64,000 bases of DNA from Beijerinckia indica subsp. indica ATCC 9039 (GTDB lineage: Bacteria; Pseudomonadota; Alphaproteobacteria; Rhizobiales; Beijerinckiaceae), in contig NC_010581.1 of the NCBI RefSeq assembly GCF_000019845.1, positions 1,245,501 through 1,309,500 of the forward strand. The letters are read 5' to 3'. The position numbers and the translations under genes were made by a program. The first letter of the stretch is position 1. Each line of letters opens with the position of its first letter. The notes under the pieces are model-generated. The model ran no database searches. It saw only the letters and a program-made list of their open reading frames with translations, and was not told the origin of the DNA. This document shows positions 46,016 through 54,566 of the stretch, one piece after another.

Positions 46016-48103
46016 TCACTGCGCGCGCAGGGAAAAGATATGAGCCGTTTGGGCTGCCTGGCGTGCCGCGGCAAGGGTCAAACTGGTCTCGCCCTCGCGC
46101 GCCGCGAGCAGAGCCCGACGGAGCCTGGGGCTCGCCCCGGGCAGATCGAAAGCAGTGTTCTCCGGCACGGTCGAGGACAGCGCCAGGGTCAGGGCTTGCA
46201 ATTCCTCTGCCGTGCCGCCGGCTTCGGCCGCCAGCAAGAGGGCAAGAGCACCATCGCTGGGGCCACCGCGCAAAAGCCTGTAAAGATTGACGAAACGCTT
46301 CACCACACGAGGCGTGCCGCCGGCGAGGGGGGCGAGGGCGGCAAGTTTTGCGACTTCCGCATCCGAAAGGGGCGCGTCGAGGGCCGATTGTGTCGCATCC
46401 ACGCCTGGAAGAGCCGTGACGGGTCGAGCGGATGATGGCGCCTTGCTGGTGGTCGCAAGGCCCTGAACAAATTGGGCAAAATCGATCGAAGGCGTTGCGG
46501 CCGAAAGCTGGAACGGGATCTGAACCAGACGGTCGAGCTGGTTTTCGGCGTCGTCGCCGAGAACATGCGGGTCGAAAGCGGCGATCAGGAGGAAATGCGG
46601 GGACAGAAAATGACGCAGGAGGGCGAGGCTTTCGCGAGCCTCTGCCGGAGGCAGGCAATCGAAATGGTCGATGATGAAAAGGATACGCTCTGGCGTGTCG
46701 GGGGCTGATGGATGCGCCTGGCTGGCGTCGAGGATCTGGCCCACCGCCCTGAAGAACGCGCTGGCTCTGGCCGTGGCCTGCTGATCGGAAAAGGGTGCCG
46801 ATTCGGTCTCGACCGCGTTGTGATGGCGCAGACCCGCGCGTTTTTCCGCTTCGCTCACGCGGCGGCTCAAAGCTTCGACCTCGGCCACAAGCCGGTCGAC
46901 CTGATGGGTCTGATGGGCAAGGAATTGATCGATATCTTGCCGCCGTTCCGCAAGGTCCTGTTGCAACAGGCGTCGACCCTCGCCGACTAAGGTGAGATAG
47001 CGCCAGCCGTGCCAGAGATTGAGGATGAGGTAGAGGCCTGCGGCGGCAAAGGCAATCTGCCTGGCGAAGCCGAACCATGACATGCGGCTTTCCAGCCAGC
47101 GAGCGACGCTGGCGGAGGTTTGATCCACACGCAGTCCTCCAAGCCAGAAGGCTTGATGATCGATGGCGGCGCCGATCCCGATGCCCAGCAGGAGGAAGAG
47201 GAAGGCGGCGATCAAACGCCCGGATTGTCCCTGATAGGACCAGAAAGCATTCAGAACGGAGGTGAGTTTCGCCCCTGGACCACTGGTCTCGCTGGCGGAA
47301 CGCACCATATCTTTGAAAGCGCGGAGAACATCGCCATTGATTCCAAAACGCGACAGGCTGCGCTCGATCGTCCCACGGCGGCGGCGGATGTAATTTTCGA
47401 GCAGCGAGCTGGGTGTGTCGTAAAGAATGGTTTCAGTCAAAGTAGCCCGGCGGCTGTCGGCTTCCTCCAGGGTGCGGCGCTCGGCTTCGAGATGCCGCCT
47501 TGCCTGTGCCAATAGCTCGCTGGCTTCCCGCAGGGCAATACGCGGGTCTCGCGCGGCCAGAAGCGCCTCGGCGGCAAGCGCTGGATGGGAGCGGGCCAGG
47601 CCTTCATGCAGGGCGGAAGCGATGCCATTGGCGGTGTCCCGTCCGAAACGCGCGGCATCGATCTTGATCGCGACCAGTTTTTTCAGAAACGGCGTGCGGC
47701 TGGCCGATCCTGCCGCTCTTGCGAGCGAGGCAATCAGGTCAAGGAGACGATTGAGGGCAAAGCTCTTGCCGCTGCCCGCAGGTCCCAGCAGGCCAATGGT
47801 CAAGGGCGTCTGTGTTTGCCGATGCAGAGCCAGTTCGGCAAGTTTTTGCAAGGACGGATCAAGATCATAGGCGTCCGCGCCATGGGCGGTATCGGCGATG
47901 ATGGCATCTGCAGGGGTTTCGCCACGGGCGATTTCGGAAATGGTCTCGCGCGGCTTCTCCACAGCCCTGCTGGGTGTCACCAGGGGGTGAGGAATAGGAG
48001 CCCCGATGGGGGACGAAGGGCGGGCAGCAGCGGGGGCGGCGGCAGGGCTCTTGAAAGCCGGGGGTTCAGGCTCGCGCAGGGGACGATCGGGCAAAGCTGT
48101 CAC
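46016..48103 (-). CDS. KAP-family P-loop NTPase with internal membrane segments
   Basis: This encodes 695 residues. A Pro/Ala-rich N-terminus (1-60) precedes Walker A GLLGPAGSGKSFALNRL (about 104-120). The loop is split by a long helical insertion carrying two membrane helices (LIAAFLFLLLGIGIGAAID and IAFAAAGLYLILNLWHG, about 300-370), the diagnostic KAP arrangement. A coiled coil follows, then Walker B ERILFIIDHFDCLPP (about 485-500) and a C-terminal helical part with GGTPRVVKRFVNLYRLL. KAP NTPases are membrane-associated and some act in phage exclusion (PifA) or signalling. There is no partner gene here. The start is GTG 48103, whose ribosome-binding site is poor. Confidence 0.8.
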   Translation of the reverse strand: MTALPDRPLREPEPPAFKSPAAAPAAARPSSPIGAPIPHPLVTPSRAVEKPRETISEIARGETPADAIIADTAHGADAYDLDPSLQKLAELALHRQTQTPLTIGLLGPAGSGKSFALNRLLDLIASLARAAGSASRTPFLKKLVAIKIDAARFGRDTANGIASALHEGLARSHPALAAEALLAARDPRIALREASELLAQARRHLEAERRTLEEADSRRATLTETILYDTPSSLLENYIRRRRGTIERSLSRFGINGDVLRAFKDMVRSASETSGPGAKLTSVLNAFWSYQGQSGRLIAAFLFLLLGIGIGAAIDHQAFWLGGLRVDQTSASVARWLESRMSWFGFARQIAFAAAGLYLILNLWHGWRYLTLVGEGRRLLQQDLAERRQDIDQFLAHQTHQVDRLVAEVEALSRRVSEAEKRAGLRHHNAVETESAPFSDQQATARASAFFRAVGQILDASQAHPSAPDTPERILFIIDHFDCLPPAEARESLALLRHFLSPHFLLIAAFDPHVLGDDAENQLDRLVQIPFQLSAATPSIDFAQFVQGLATTSKAPSSARPVTALPGVDATQSALDAPLSDAEVAKLAALAPLAGGTPRVVKRFVNLYRLLRGGPSDGALALLLAAEAGGTAEELQALTLALSSTVPENTAFDLPGASPRLRRALLAAREGETSLTLAAARQAAQTAHIFSLRAQ

Positions 48104-48480
48104 CTTTCGAAGTGGATGCTGGAGGCCGCGGAAACTGTCGTGCGTTTGTTGATCGGACGTAGGATTAAAAAGCCGTCAGAGCCTCTTGAATGATCTTAAC
48201 CTTTTGAAAAAGCGATAATTCAGGTGAAAAATCAAGAAGCGCCCTTCGCGGCCATTGATTGAGATAACGAGGAGATAGGCTGAAGGATGTAGAAAAACAC
48301 GAGAGCGGAATAAGTTTATTATAGCGGGGCGAGGCGGCCTCGGTGCGAGTCTGCTGGATACCGAGCTTAGCCTAATGATTGTGATGGCGCCAAGGCGGAG
48401 CGGTCTCGAACTGGACCGATGTGCCGGTCATCGCTAAAAGCTAACCCTTAGATATTCCAAAATCATGAGATCGATAGCCC
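48104..48480. other. Divergent promoter region of the KAP and ettA genes
   Basis: This 377-base region lies between oppositely directed genes. It contains AT-rich patches suitable for promoters (for example TTTATTATAGC near 48315). No RNA element or small gene was recognised. Confidence 0.5.
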
Positions 48481-50133
48481 ATGGCGCGGCAATTCATTTA
48501 TCATATGCAGGGTCTGACGAAGACCTATCCGGGTGGCAAGAAGGTTCTCGATAATGTGAACCTGTCTTTCTACCCCGATGCGAAAATTGGTGTTCTTGGC
48601 GTCAATGGCGCCGGTAAATCCACGCTTTTGCGGATCATGGCGGGGATCGACAAGGAATTTACCGGCGACGGCTTCGTCGCGGACGGTGCGAAGGTCGGTT
48701 ATCTGCCTCAGGAGCCGCCGCTCGACGATACGCTCGACGTGCGGGGCAATGTCATGCTGGGCGTGGCGGCGAAAAAGGCGATTCTCGATCGCTATAACGA
48801 TCTCGCGATGAATTATTCTGATGAGACCGCCGATGAAATGACCCGCCTGCAGGATGAAATCGAGGCGCAGAATTTGTGGGATCTCGATGCCCAGGTCGAT
48901 CTGGCCATGGATGCGCTCGGCTGTCCGCCCGATGATTGGCCCGTCAACAAGCTGTCGGGCGGTGAGCGCCGCCGCGTCGCTTTGTGCAAGCTCCTGCTCG
49001 AACAGCCGGAGATGCTGCTGCTCGACGAACCGACCAACCATCTCGACGCGGAAACGGTCAATTGGCTCGAAGGCCATTTGCGCACTTATCCCGGCGCGAT
49101 CCTGATCGTCACCCATGATCGTTACTTCCTCGACAATGTAACGGGCTGGATTCTCGAACTCGATCGCGGCCGCGGCATCCCTTACGAGGGGAATTATTCG
49201 AGTTGGTTGAAGCAGAAGCAGAAGCGTCTGGCGCAGGAAAGCCGCGAGGACGAGGCGCGCCAGCGTGCCCTGGAAGCGGAAGCGGAATGGATCGCCGCGA
49301 GCCCTAAGGCGCGTCAGGCCAAGTCCAAGGCGCGTATCCAGCGCTATGAGGATCTCGTCGCCAAACAATCGGAAAAGGCTCCGACGACAGCGCAGATCAT
49401 CATTCCGGTGGCCGAGCGCCTCGGCAATAATGTCATCGAATTCTCGCATCTGACGAAGGCATTCGGCGACAAATTATTGATCGATGATCTGTCATTCAAA
49501 CTGCCGCCGGGCGGCATCGTCGGTGTCATAGGTCCGAACGGCGCCGGTAAGACCACTTTGTTCCGCATGATCACCGGGCAGGAAAAGCCGGATTCCGGCA
49601 CGATCTCCATCGGTGATTCCGTGCAGCTCGGCTATGTCGATCAATCGCGGGACGCGCTCGATGGCAACAAGAATGTCTGGGAAGAAATTTCCGGCGGCAA
49701 TGATGTCATTTATCTTGGCAAGCGCGAGATCAATTCCCGCGCCTATACGGGCGCGTTCAACTTCAAGGGAACGGACCAGCAGAAGAAAGTTGGCCAGCTT
49801 TCGGGCGGTGAGCGCAATCGCGTGCATCTCGCCAAAATGCTGAAATCCGGCGCCAATGTTCTGCTGCTCGACGAACCGACCAATGATCTCGATGTCGAAA
49901 CCTTGCGCGCCCTGGAAGAGGCTCTGACCGATTTCGCGGGCTGCGCCGTGATCATCTCGCATGATCGCTTCTTCCTCGATCGTATTGCCACACACATTCT
50001 CGCCTATGAGGGCGATAGTCATGTGGAATGGTTTGAAGGCAATTTCGCCGATTACGAGGAAGACAAGAAGCGTCGCCTTGGTGTCGACAGCCTCACGCCG
50101 CATCGGATGAAATACAAAAAGTTCTCGCGTTGA
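48481..50133 (+). CDS. ettA: Energy-dependent translational throttle protein EttA (ABC-F)
   Basis: This encodes 550 residues. It is a soluble ABC-F protein with two nucleotide-binding domains and no membrane part. Domain 1: Walker [10 protein letters not shown], signature [16 protein letters not shown], Walker [15 protein letters not shown]. Linker: the helical P-site interaction motif region (about 245-300, [20 protein letters not shown]). Domain 2: [37 protein letters not shown]. The end ([10 protein letters not shown]) is typical of EttA. It binds the ribosomal E site and gates the first elongation cycles by ATP/ADP ratio. The gene stands alone, with two tandem hairpins at its end. Confidence 0.96.
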   Translation: MARQFIYHMQGLTKTYPGGKKVLDNVNLSFYPDAKIGVLGVNGAGKSTLLRIMAGIDKEFTGDGFVADGAKVGYLPQEPPLDDTLDVRGNVMLGVAAKKAILDRYNDLAMNYSDETADEMTRLQDEIEAQNLWDLDAQVDLAMDALGCPPDDWPVNKLSGGERRRVALCKLLLEQPEMLLLDEPTNHLDAETVNWLEGHLRTYPGAILIVTHDRYFLDNVTGWILELDRGRGIPYEGNYSSWLKQKQKRLAQESREDEARQRALEAEAEWIAASPKARQAKSKARIQRYEDLVAKQSEKAPTTAQIIIPVAERLGNNVIEFSHLTKAFGDKLLIDDLSFKLPPGGIVGVIGPNGAGKTTLFRMITGQEKPDSGTISIGDSVQLGYVDQSRDALDGNKNVWEEISGGNDVIYLGKREINSRAYTGAFNFKGTDQQKKVGQLSGGERNRVHLAKMLKSGANVLLLDEPTNDLDVETLRALEEALTDFAGCAVIISHDRFFLDRIATHILAYEGDSHVEWFEGNFADYEEDKKRRLGVDSLTPHRMKYKKFSR

Positions 50134-50150
50134 TAGGGGACGCGAGAACT
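50120..50150. terminator. Hairpin spanning the ettA stop codon
   Basis: AGTTCTCGCGT (50120-50130) and ACGCGAGAACT (50140-50150) are perfect 11-bp arms. The loop contains the ettA TGA (50131-50133). It may terminate transcription or protect the mRNA end. Confidence 0.6.
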
Positions 50151-50166
50151 AGAATTTGAGAAAGAA

Positions 50167-50208
50167 ACGCAGAGTCGCTAGTGGTGTTATCCCCTAGCGA
50201 CTCTGCGT
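50167..50208. terminator. Bidirectional hairpin between ettA and the esterase gene
   Basis: ACGCAGAGTCGCTAG (50167-50181) and CTAGCGACTCTGCGT (50194-50208) are perfect 15-bp arms with a 12-base loop, followed by ATTACT. It lies two bases before the stop of the convergent esterase gene and suits termination of both transcripts. Confidence 0.7.
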
Positions 50209-50209
50209 A

Positions 50210-51079
50210 TTACTGAAGACCCTTGGCCTTCAGACAGGTGCAAGCGACAACGGCATCGAACCAGGCTTGGGTCAGCTCCCGCGTGCCTTGCGCGCCGAAA
50301 TGTAAACCATCGTAGCGATCGGTGATCTTGTCAGCGTCGGGACCCGGTGCCATTCCGGGTTTCGCGGCGAAACGGCGCTGGACTTCCCGAACGGCCTCGT
50401 GTGTTCGCCCGTTCTGGAGCGTCGCCTGCGCGATAAAGATCGGCGCATTCGGGGCCAGGGCGTGGAACCGATCCAGCACGACTTGCAGTCTCGCGGCATA
50501 GGTTTCGGCATCCGTATTGGGATCGGATTCGCCTTGCTGCCAGAAGATCGCATCGATCTTGCCTTTTGCGTCGAGCACGAGCTTCGCTTGGCTCAAAGCG
50601 TAGGCGTCGAAGCCGTTTTCGCTCCAGTCACGGACCGAGGTGCCTCCCCAGCCGGCGGAAATCAATGTCACGGAACGGCCGAATTTGGCACGGAAGAGGT
50701 CGGCGAAGGCCGGCCATTGGCTGCCACGTCCTCCATCTCCGCCAGGAAGGGGATCGGACAGAGCATAGCATCGGCCATTATAGAAAGCGGCTGCGTCCGG
50801 ATCCTGGGCTTTCGAATAGGAATAGGCGAAATTGGCCCCATTGCTCTGGCCGATGACCAGAATGACACTATTGGAATCGAGCCGGCAGGGTCGCGGGGTT
50901 TGAAACGAACCCGCTGGGCGTCGGTTCGTGGGTGAAGGCGGGTGAGCACTATCACTGAACCCACGCGTAGAAGGATAAAGCGCGGTCAGGAGCGCAAACG
51001 TCAGGGCCAGGCGGTTCATGCCGCGTCGGGGCGCTGCTGGGCTCTTTGTCTTGCTCACCTGTATCCCTTCTCTGTTCAT
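50210..51079 (-). CDS. Sialate O-acetylesterase-like (SGNH/SASA domain) secreted protein
   Basis: This encodes 289 residues. The hydrophobic leader after MNRLALTFALLTALYPSTRG is signal-peptide-like. SGNH-type motifs: SVILVIGQSNGANFAYS with the nucleophile Ser, LISAGWGGTSVRDW (Gly), DAIFWQQGESDPNTDAETYA (the Asn/Gln-Glu block) and DRYDGLHFGAQG with the catalytic Asp-His. The SASA domain removes acetyl groups from sugars. It is translationally coupled to the upstream glycosylase gene by an ATGA overlap, which supports ATG 51079 over the later in-frame ATG. The natural substrate is unknown. Confidence 0.82.
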   Translation of the reverse strand: MNREGIQVSKTKSPAAPRRGMNRLALTFALLTALYPSTRGFSDSAHPPSPTNRRPAGSFQTPRPCRLDSNSVILVIGQSNGANFAYSYSKAQDPDAAAFYNGRCYALSDPLPGGDGGRGSQWPAFADLFRAKFGRSVTLISAGWGGTSVRDWSENGFDAYALSQAKLVLDAKGKIDAIFWQQGESDPNTDAETYAARLQVVLDRFHALAPNAPIFIAQATLQNGRTHEAVREVQRRFAAKPGMAPGPDADKITDRYDGLHFGAQGTRELTQAWFDAVVACTCLKAKGLQ

Positions 51080-51663
51080 GGCCCCGATGGCAATTCCAAA
51101 AGTGTCCCGGCGAGCCGGTCATACCAGGCGGTTTGATCAGCGGGTGTGAAATGCGCATTGGCAGGGCTGGGATTGGGAACGACATAAAGATGCGTTGGCC
51201 CGATCGATAAGGTCTGCATTCCGAGGGCCGGATCAGTCTTCGTTTCCGTCAGGGCGCGATGGACGGGGCGATAGGCCATGGTGCCATGAAAACAGGCGAT
51301 GCGCGGCCGGTAATACTCGATTTTCTCGACGAGGGCCGTCACGGCCGCCGCAAATTCCGCCGGCGAAACATCGCTGGCGCGTGCCGTTGGACGTTTCACC
51401 GTATCGGTAAAACCAAATCCCTGCGCTGGCAGAAGATGATCATGCATTGGCTCAAGAGCTTCGAGGCCGAGGTTTTCGCGCGCGGCGAGGCTGAGGACCG
51501 AGCGCGAGAAGGCCGGCCAGAAACGATTGGTTTTACGTGCGAAATAATGCCCTTGCGCAACCGAATAGAGCGACGGGTTGATACCGACGAAAAGTACACT
51601 CAGGCCTTTGTCGAGAAGATCAGGAAGGCTCGTCTGCGGGTTCGGCTGCATGGGGAAAAGCAC
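51076..51663 (-). CDS. mug: G/U mismatch-specific uracil-DNA glycosylase (Mug-type)
   Basis: This encodes 195 residues. It excises uracil or thymine mispaired with guanine in base-excision repair. Motif A GLSVLFVGINPSLYSVAQGH (about 19-38, catalytic Asn in GINPS), FARKTNRFWPAF (DNA contact), PAQGFGFTDTVKRPTARASD and motif B VVPNPSPANAHF near residue 162 are characteristic. Start GTG 51663, with ATG 51651 as alternative. Its stop overlaps the start of the esterase gene. Confidence 0.9.
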   Translation of the reverse strand: MLFPMQPNPQTSLPDLLDKGLSVLFVGINPSLYSVAQGHYFARKTNRFWPAFSRSVLSLAARENLGLEALEPMHDHLLPAQGFGFTDTVKRPTARASDVSPAEFAAAVTALVEKIEYYRPRIACFHGTMAYRPVHRALTETKTDPALGMQTLSIGPTHLYVVPNPSPANAHFTPADQTAWYDRLAGTLLELPSGP

Positions 51664-51678
51664 GGACTTATATCAGGG

Positions 51679-51699
51679 ATCATTGATCATGACCGTTGG
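51679..51699. repeat. Half-degenerate GGTCAT-family palindrome, copy 5
   Basis: The right arm ATGACCGTTGG (51689-51699) is identical to that of copy 3, and the loop TGATC resembles its TGATT. The left arm is eroded (GATCAT in place of GGTCAT). It lies between the PsiF-motif gene end and the mug start on the minus strand. Confidence 0.55.
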
Positions 51700-51790
51700 T
51701 CGGCAAAAAGCCAGGCGAATCGTGGCTCAAAATCCGCCTGGATGATTGCAAACCGGGTTGATCCGATTTCCGCTTATTGCGCCTTGCAGC

Positions 51791-52180
51791 TTATTGCTTT
51801 TTACACTTGGATTTGAATTTCTTGCGCGCTTTTCCGTGCAGGCCTTGGGCATTCGCCTTGTCGATGCATTCCTGCGCCTTGGCCTTTTTCGCGGCCGTAT
51901 CCTTGATGTCTTCGACAGGATTTTTCGGCACTGCCGGTGTCGCCTGTTTCACGGTCTCGGCGGCTTGGCCTTTGAGATTGTCGACCGGATTGGTGACGCC
52001 CTGCGGGACGGTCGGGGGTACAGCTTTCACCGTGCCGGCTGCCTGGCTCTTGACGCCGTCCATCGGATTCGGCACCGCCGGAGTGCTCACGGAGTCCTGT
52101 GCCGAGGCCGAAAGCGGTGCGGCCAGCATGGTCGTGCAAAACAGGGCGAGGGCCATGCAGCGGGCAAACGTCGTTTTCAT
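51791..52180 (-). CDS. Exported protein with tandem repeats and a PsiF-type C-terminus
   Basis: This encodes 129 residues. Signal peptide: FARCMALALFCTTMLAAPLSA with cleavage near SAQ. Three imperfect repeats follow: NPMDGVKSQAAGTVK, NPVDNLKGQAAETVK and NPVEDIKDTAAKKAK, spaced by Pro/Val/Thr linkers. The C-terminus CIDKANAQGLHGKARKKF with two flanking cysteines and a basic tail matches the PsiF repeat (Cys...Leu-X-Gly-X-X-Arg...Phe...Cys). PsiF proteins are phosphate-starvation-inducible in E. coli, of unknown function. The downstream hairpin at 51679-51699 may be its terminator. Confidence 0.72.
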   Translation of the reverse strand: MKTTFARCMALALFCTTMLAAPLSASAQDSVSTPAVPNPMDGVKSQAAGTVKAVPPTVPQGVTNPVDNLKGQAAETVKQATPAVPKNPVEDIKDTAAKKAKAQECIDKANAQGLHGKARKKFKSKCKKQ

Positions 52181-52590
52181 TCCTGGGCTCCTTGGATTAA
52201 GGACATTGTGGGTTGGGCAGCAGATGATCCTGGAAGCGGATGCCCCTTTTGCGGATGATCTGATGCTTCTTCAAAGCACGAGAGCTCTCCCCGGTCTGAT
52301 TGAGAGGCAAGCTCCACAGACAAGGCACTGACTGCGTGATGAGGCGATGCGGTCGTCACGACATCAGCGAGGGGCGAGCGAAAGCATTACGGCCTGACAA
52401 GGCGAGAAAAAGGCTTCGCTCTTTCATCATCCGATCATGGTTAAAAACCGCTCGGCTGATGTCCTGAATGCCATGCCGCTATCCGATTCGTCTCCCAGAC
52501 CGCCGGCTGAGATTTTCACAAAAAGGTGCTTGCTCATGGGCGTGTTTTACATATAAATATATCTTTATATTCATTGTTGGCCCGTGAGAT
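52181..52590. other. Divergent promoter region
   Basis: This 410-base region separates the PsiF-motif gene (minus) and the methionine-cycle regulator (plus). It contains the AT-rich operator palindrome at 52551-52570. No riboswitch fold of the SAM class was recognised, and no gene. Confidence 0.55.
52551..52570. promoter_or_regulatory. Candidate operator of the ArsR-methyltransferase regulator
   Basis: ATATAAA (52551-52557) and TTTATAT (52564-52570) are perfect arms around six bases, in a GC-rich genome. It ends 20 bases before the regulator start, where it would overlap the promoter or early transcript. ArsR-family regulators of the methionine cycle (SahR type) repress by binding such AT-rich palindromes; the assignment here is inference from position. 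Confidence 0.6.
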
Positions 52591-53640
52591 ATGAATGGGC
52601 GCGCGTGGAGACGGCTTTTGCATTCAGCCGAACGCATTTCCTTCGAGGCTATCCTGTCCGGCCTTTCGGCGGCAGGCGAGGCGACGCGCCTGCGTCTTCT
52701 CGCTCTTTTGGCCGAAGCCGAACTGACGGTCAGCGAATTGGTCGTCATTTTGGGGCAATCACAGCCGCGCATTTCACGTCATTTGAAACTTTTGCTCGAG
52801 GCGGGCCTTGTCGAACGGCACCGGGAAGGAGCCTGGGCGTTTTTCCTCATTGCGCAAACGGGTCCCTTGGCGGCTTTAGCCCGGGATCTCGTCGCGCGTG
52901 TCGCGCCAAATGATCCGATTCTCTCCGCCGATCGTTCTCGCCTTGCGGAAGTGCGGCGACAGCGGGCGGAACAAGCGGCCCGTTATTTCGAGGCGCAAGC
53001 CATCAATTGGGACGAATTGCGCGCCATGCATGTGCCTGAGGAAAGGGTCGAAGCGGCGATCCGTGAAACGGTCGGCACGGAAAAGATCGAGGCTCTCCTT
53101 GATCTTGGTACCGGCACAGGCCGTATGCTGGAACTGCTGGCGCCGCTCGCCTCACGCGCCGTCGGTGTCGATCAATCGCCGCAAATGTTAGGCCTAGCCC
53201 GCGTGCGTCTCGAGCGGGCGGGTCTGCGCAATACGCAATTGCGTCAGGGCGATCTCTATGCGCTTCCGGTCGAGCCGGCATTCTATGACCACGTCATCAT
53301 GCATCAGGTTCTGCACTATCTCGATGATCCCTTACGCGCCTTGCGCGAGGCTGGCCGCGCCTTGCGCGCGGATGGTCGTCTGCTCATCATCGATTTTGCA
53401 CCGCATGAAGAGGAATCGCTGCGCACGATCCATGCGCATCGGCGGTTGGGATTCACTGGTGAGGAAATGGCTGGTTTCATGGAACAAGCCGGCCTCGAAT
53501 GCGTCGCGCGGCGGGATCTCGCGCCGACACCTGACGAGGGTGGCAAGCTGACCGTCTCGCTCTGGCTCGGCCACCATCGATCCGCCCGCCCCAATGACCG
53601 GCAGGGTTCCAAAACCTCGCCCGCACGAGAAATAGCATGA
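52591..53640 (+). CDS. ArsR-family regulator fused to a SAM-dependent methyltransferase domain (SahR-like)
   Basis: This encodes 349 residues. N-terminal winged helix (about 18-100): LSAAGEATRLRLLALLAEAE, LTVSELVVILGQSQPRISRH and LKLLLEAGLVERHREG. No metal-binding cysteine cluster is present. The class I methyltransferase fold (about 140-325) has ALLDLGTGTGRMLELL, AVGVDQSPQMLGLAR, HQVLHYLDDPLRALREAGR and GRLLIIDFAPH. In SahR-type regulators this domain senses S-adenosylhomocysteine or SAM instead of, or in addition to, catalysis. Its stop overlaps metF by ATGA, so regulator, metF and metH are one operon, with the AT-rich operator just upstream giving autoregulation. Confidence 0.88.
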   Translation: MNGRAWRRLLHSAERISFEAILSGLSAAGEATRLRLLALLAEAELTVSELVVILGQSQPRISRHLKLLLEAGLVERHREGAWAFFLIAQTGPLAALARDLVARVAPNDPILSADRSRLAEVRRQRAEQAARYFEAQAINWDELRAMHVPEERVEAAIRETVGTEKIEALLDLGTGTGRMLELLAPLASRAVGVDQSPQMLGLARVRLERAGLRNTQLRQGDLYALPVEPAFYDHVIMHQVLHYLDDPLRALREAGRALRADGRLLIIDFAPHEEESLRTIHAHRRLGFTGEEMAGFMEQAGLECVARRDLAPTPDEGGKLTVSLWLGHHRSARPNDRQGSKTSPAREIA

Positions 53641-54566
53641 GCGATACTATGACGCTTCAATCAATCGATTCATCGCCTCGCGCCAGTCGCGGAACTTGTG
53701 AAGGCATGAGCGTCTCCTTCGAATTTTTTCCGCCCAAAACCGAGGCGATGGAAGCGACCCTGTGGGAATCGATCAATCGCCTGGCGCCTTTGCAGCCGAG
53801 CTTTGTCTCGGTGACCTATGGCGCTGGTGGCTCGACGCGCGAGCGGACCCATGCGACCGTTGCTCGCATCGTGAAGGAAACGCCGATAAAGCCGGCGGCG
53901 CATCTGACCTGTGTGGCGGCAAGTTGCGCGGAAGTCGATGCGGTCGCCAAGGCCTATTGGGAGGCAGGTGTCCGTCATATCGTGGCTTTGCGTGGTGATC
54001 CCCTGGAAGGTATTGGGACGGCCTTTCATCCACATCCGCAAGGCTATGCGCATTCGACGGATCTCGTGGCAGGCCTGCGCAAGATCGCCGATTTCGAAAT
54101 TTCGGTCTCCGCCTATCCCGAGAAACATCCCGAAAGCGCGTCGATCGAATCCGATCTCGACGTTCTGCAGGCCAAGATCGATGCCGGCGCGACCCGCGCC
54201 ATCACCCAATTCTTTTTCGAGAATGACACCTACCTGCGCTATCTCGACAAGGTGCGGGCGCGCGGGATCACCATTCCGATCCTGCCGGGCATTGTGCCGG
54301 TACAGAATTTCAAACAGACCGCGAATTTCGCCAAAAAGGCCGGCGCGAGTATTCCGCCTTGGCTCGCTGAACGGTTCGAGGGGCTTGACGATGATCCCCA
54401 GACGCGCCGATTGATTGCTGCTACGGTCGCCGCCGAACAAGTGCTCGATCTCGTCGATCGCGGTGTGCGGGATTTCCATTTTTATACGATGAATCGCGCC
54501 GATCTCGTTTATGCGATCTGCCACCTTCTGGGGCTGCGGCCGAAACTCGAGAAAGAAGCTGCCTGA
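53637..54566 (+). CDS. metF: 5,10-methylenetetrahydrofolate reductase
   Basis: This encodes 309 residues. It is an FAD-dependent TIM-barrel enzyme that makes 5-methyltetrahydrofolate for methionine synthase. Motifs: VSFEFFPPKTEAMEATLWES, FVSVTYGAGGSTRERTHATV, HLTCVAASCAEVDAVAKAYW, VRHIVALRGDP and AITQFFFENDTYLRYLDKVR. The C-terminal VRDFHFYTMNRADLVYAIC is typical. Its start overlaps the regulator stop, and metH begins at the base after its stop, so all three genes are tightly coupled. Confidence 0.96.
   Translation: MSDTMTLQSIDSSPRASRGTCEGMSVSFEFFPPKTEAMEATLWESINRLAPLQPSFVSVTYGAGGSTRERTHATVARIVKETPIKPAAHLTCVAASCAEVDAVAKAYWEAGVRHIVALRGDPLEGIGTAFHPHPQGYAHSTDLVAGLRKIADFEISVSAYPEKHPESASIESDLDVLQAKIDAGATRAITQFFFENDTYLRYLDKVRARGITIPILPGIVPVQNFKQTANFAKKAGASIPPWLAERFEGLDDDPQTRRLIAATVAAEQVLDLVDRGVRDFHFYTMNRADLVYAICHLLGLRPKLEKEAA

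Noticed and set aside
52400..52590. SAM riboswitch upstream of the methionine operon
   Set aside because: No SAM-I or SAM-II core found. The AT-rich palindrome with an ArsR-type regulator explains control better.
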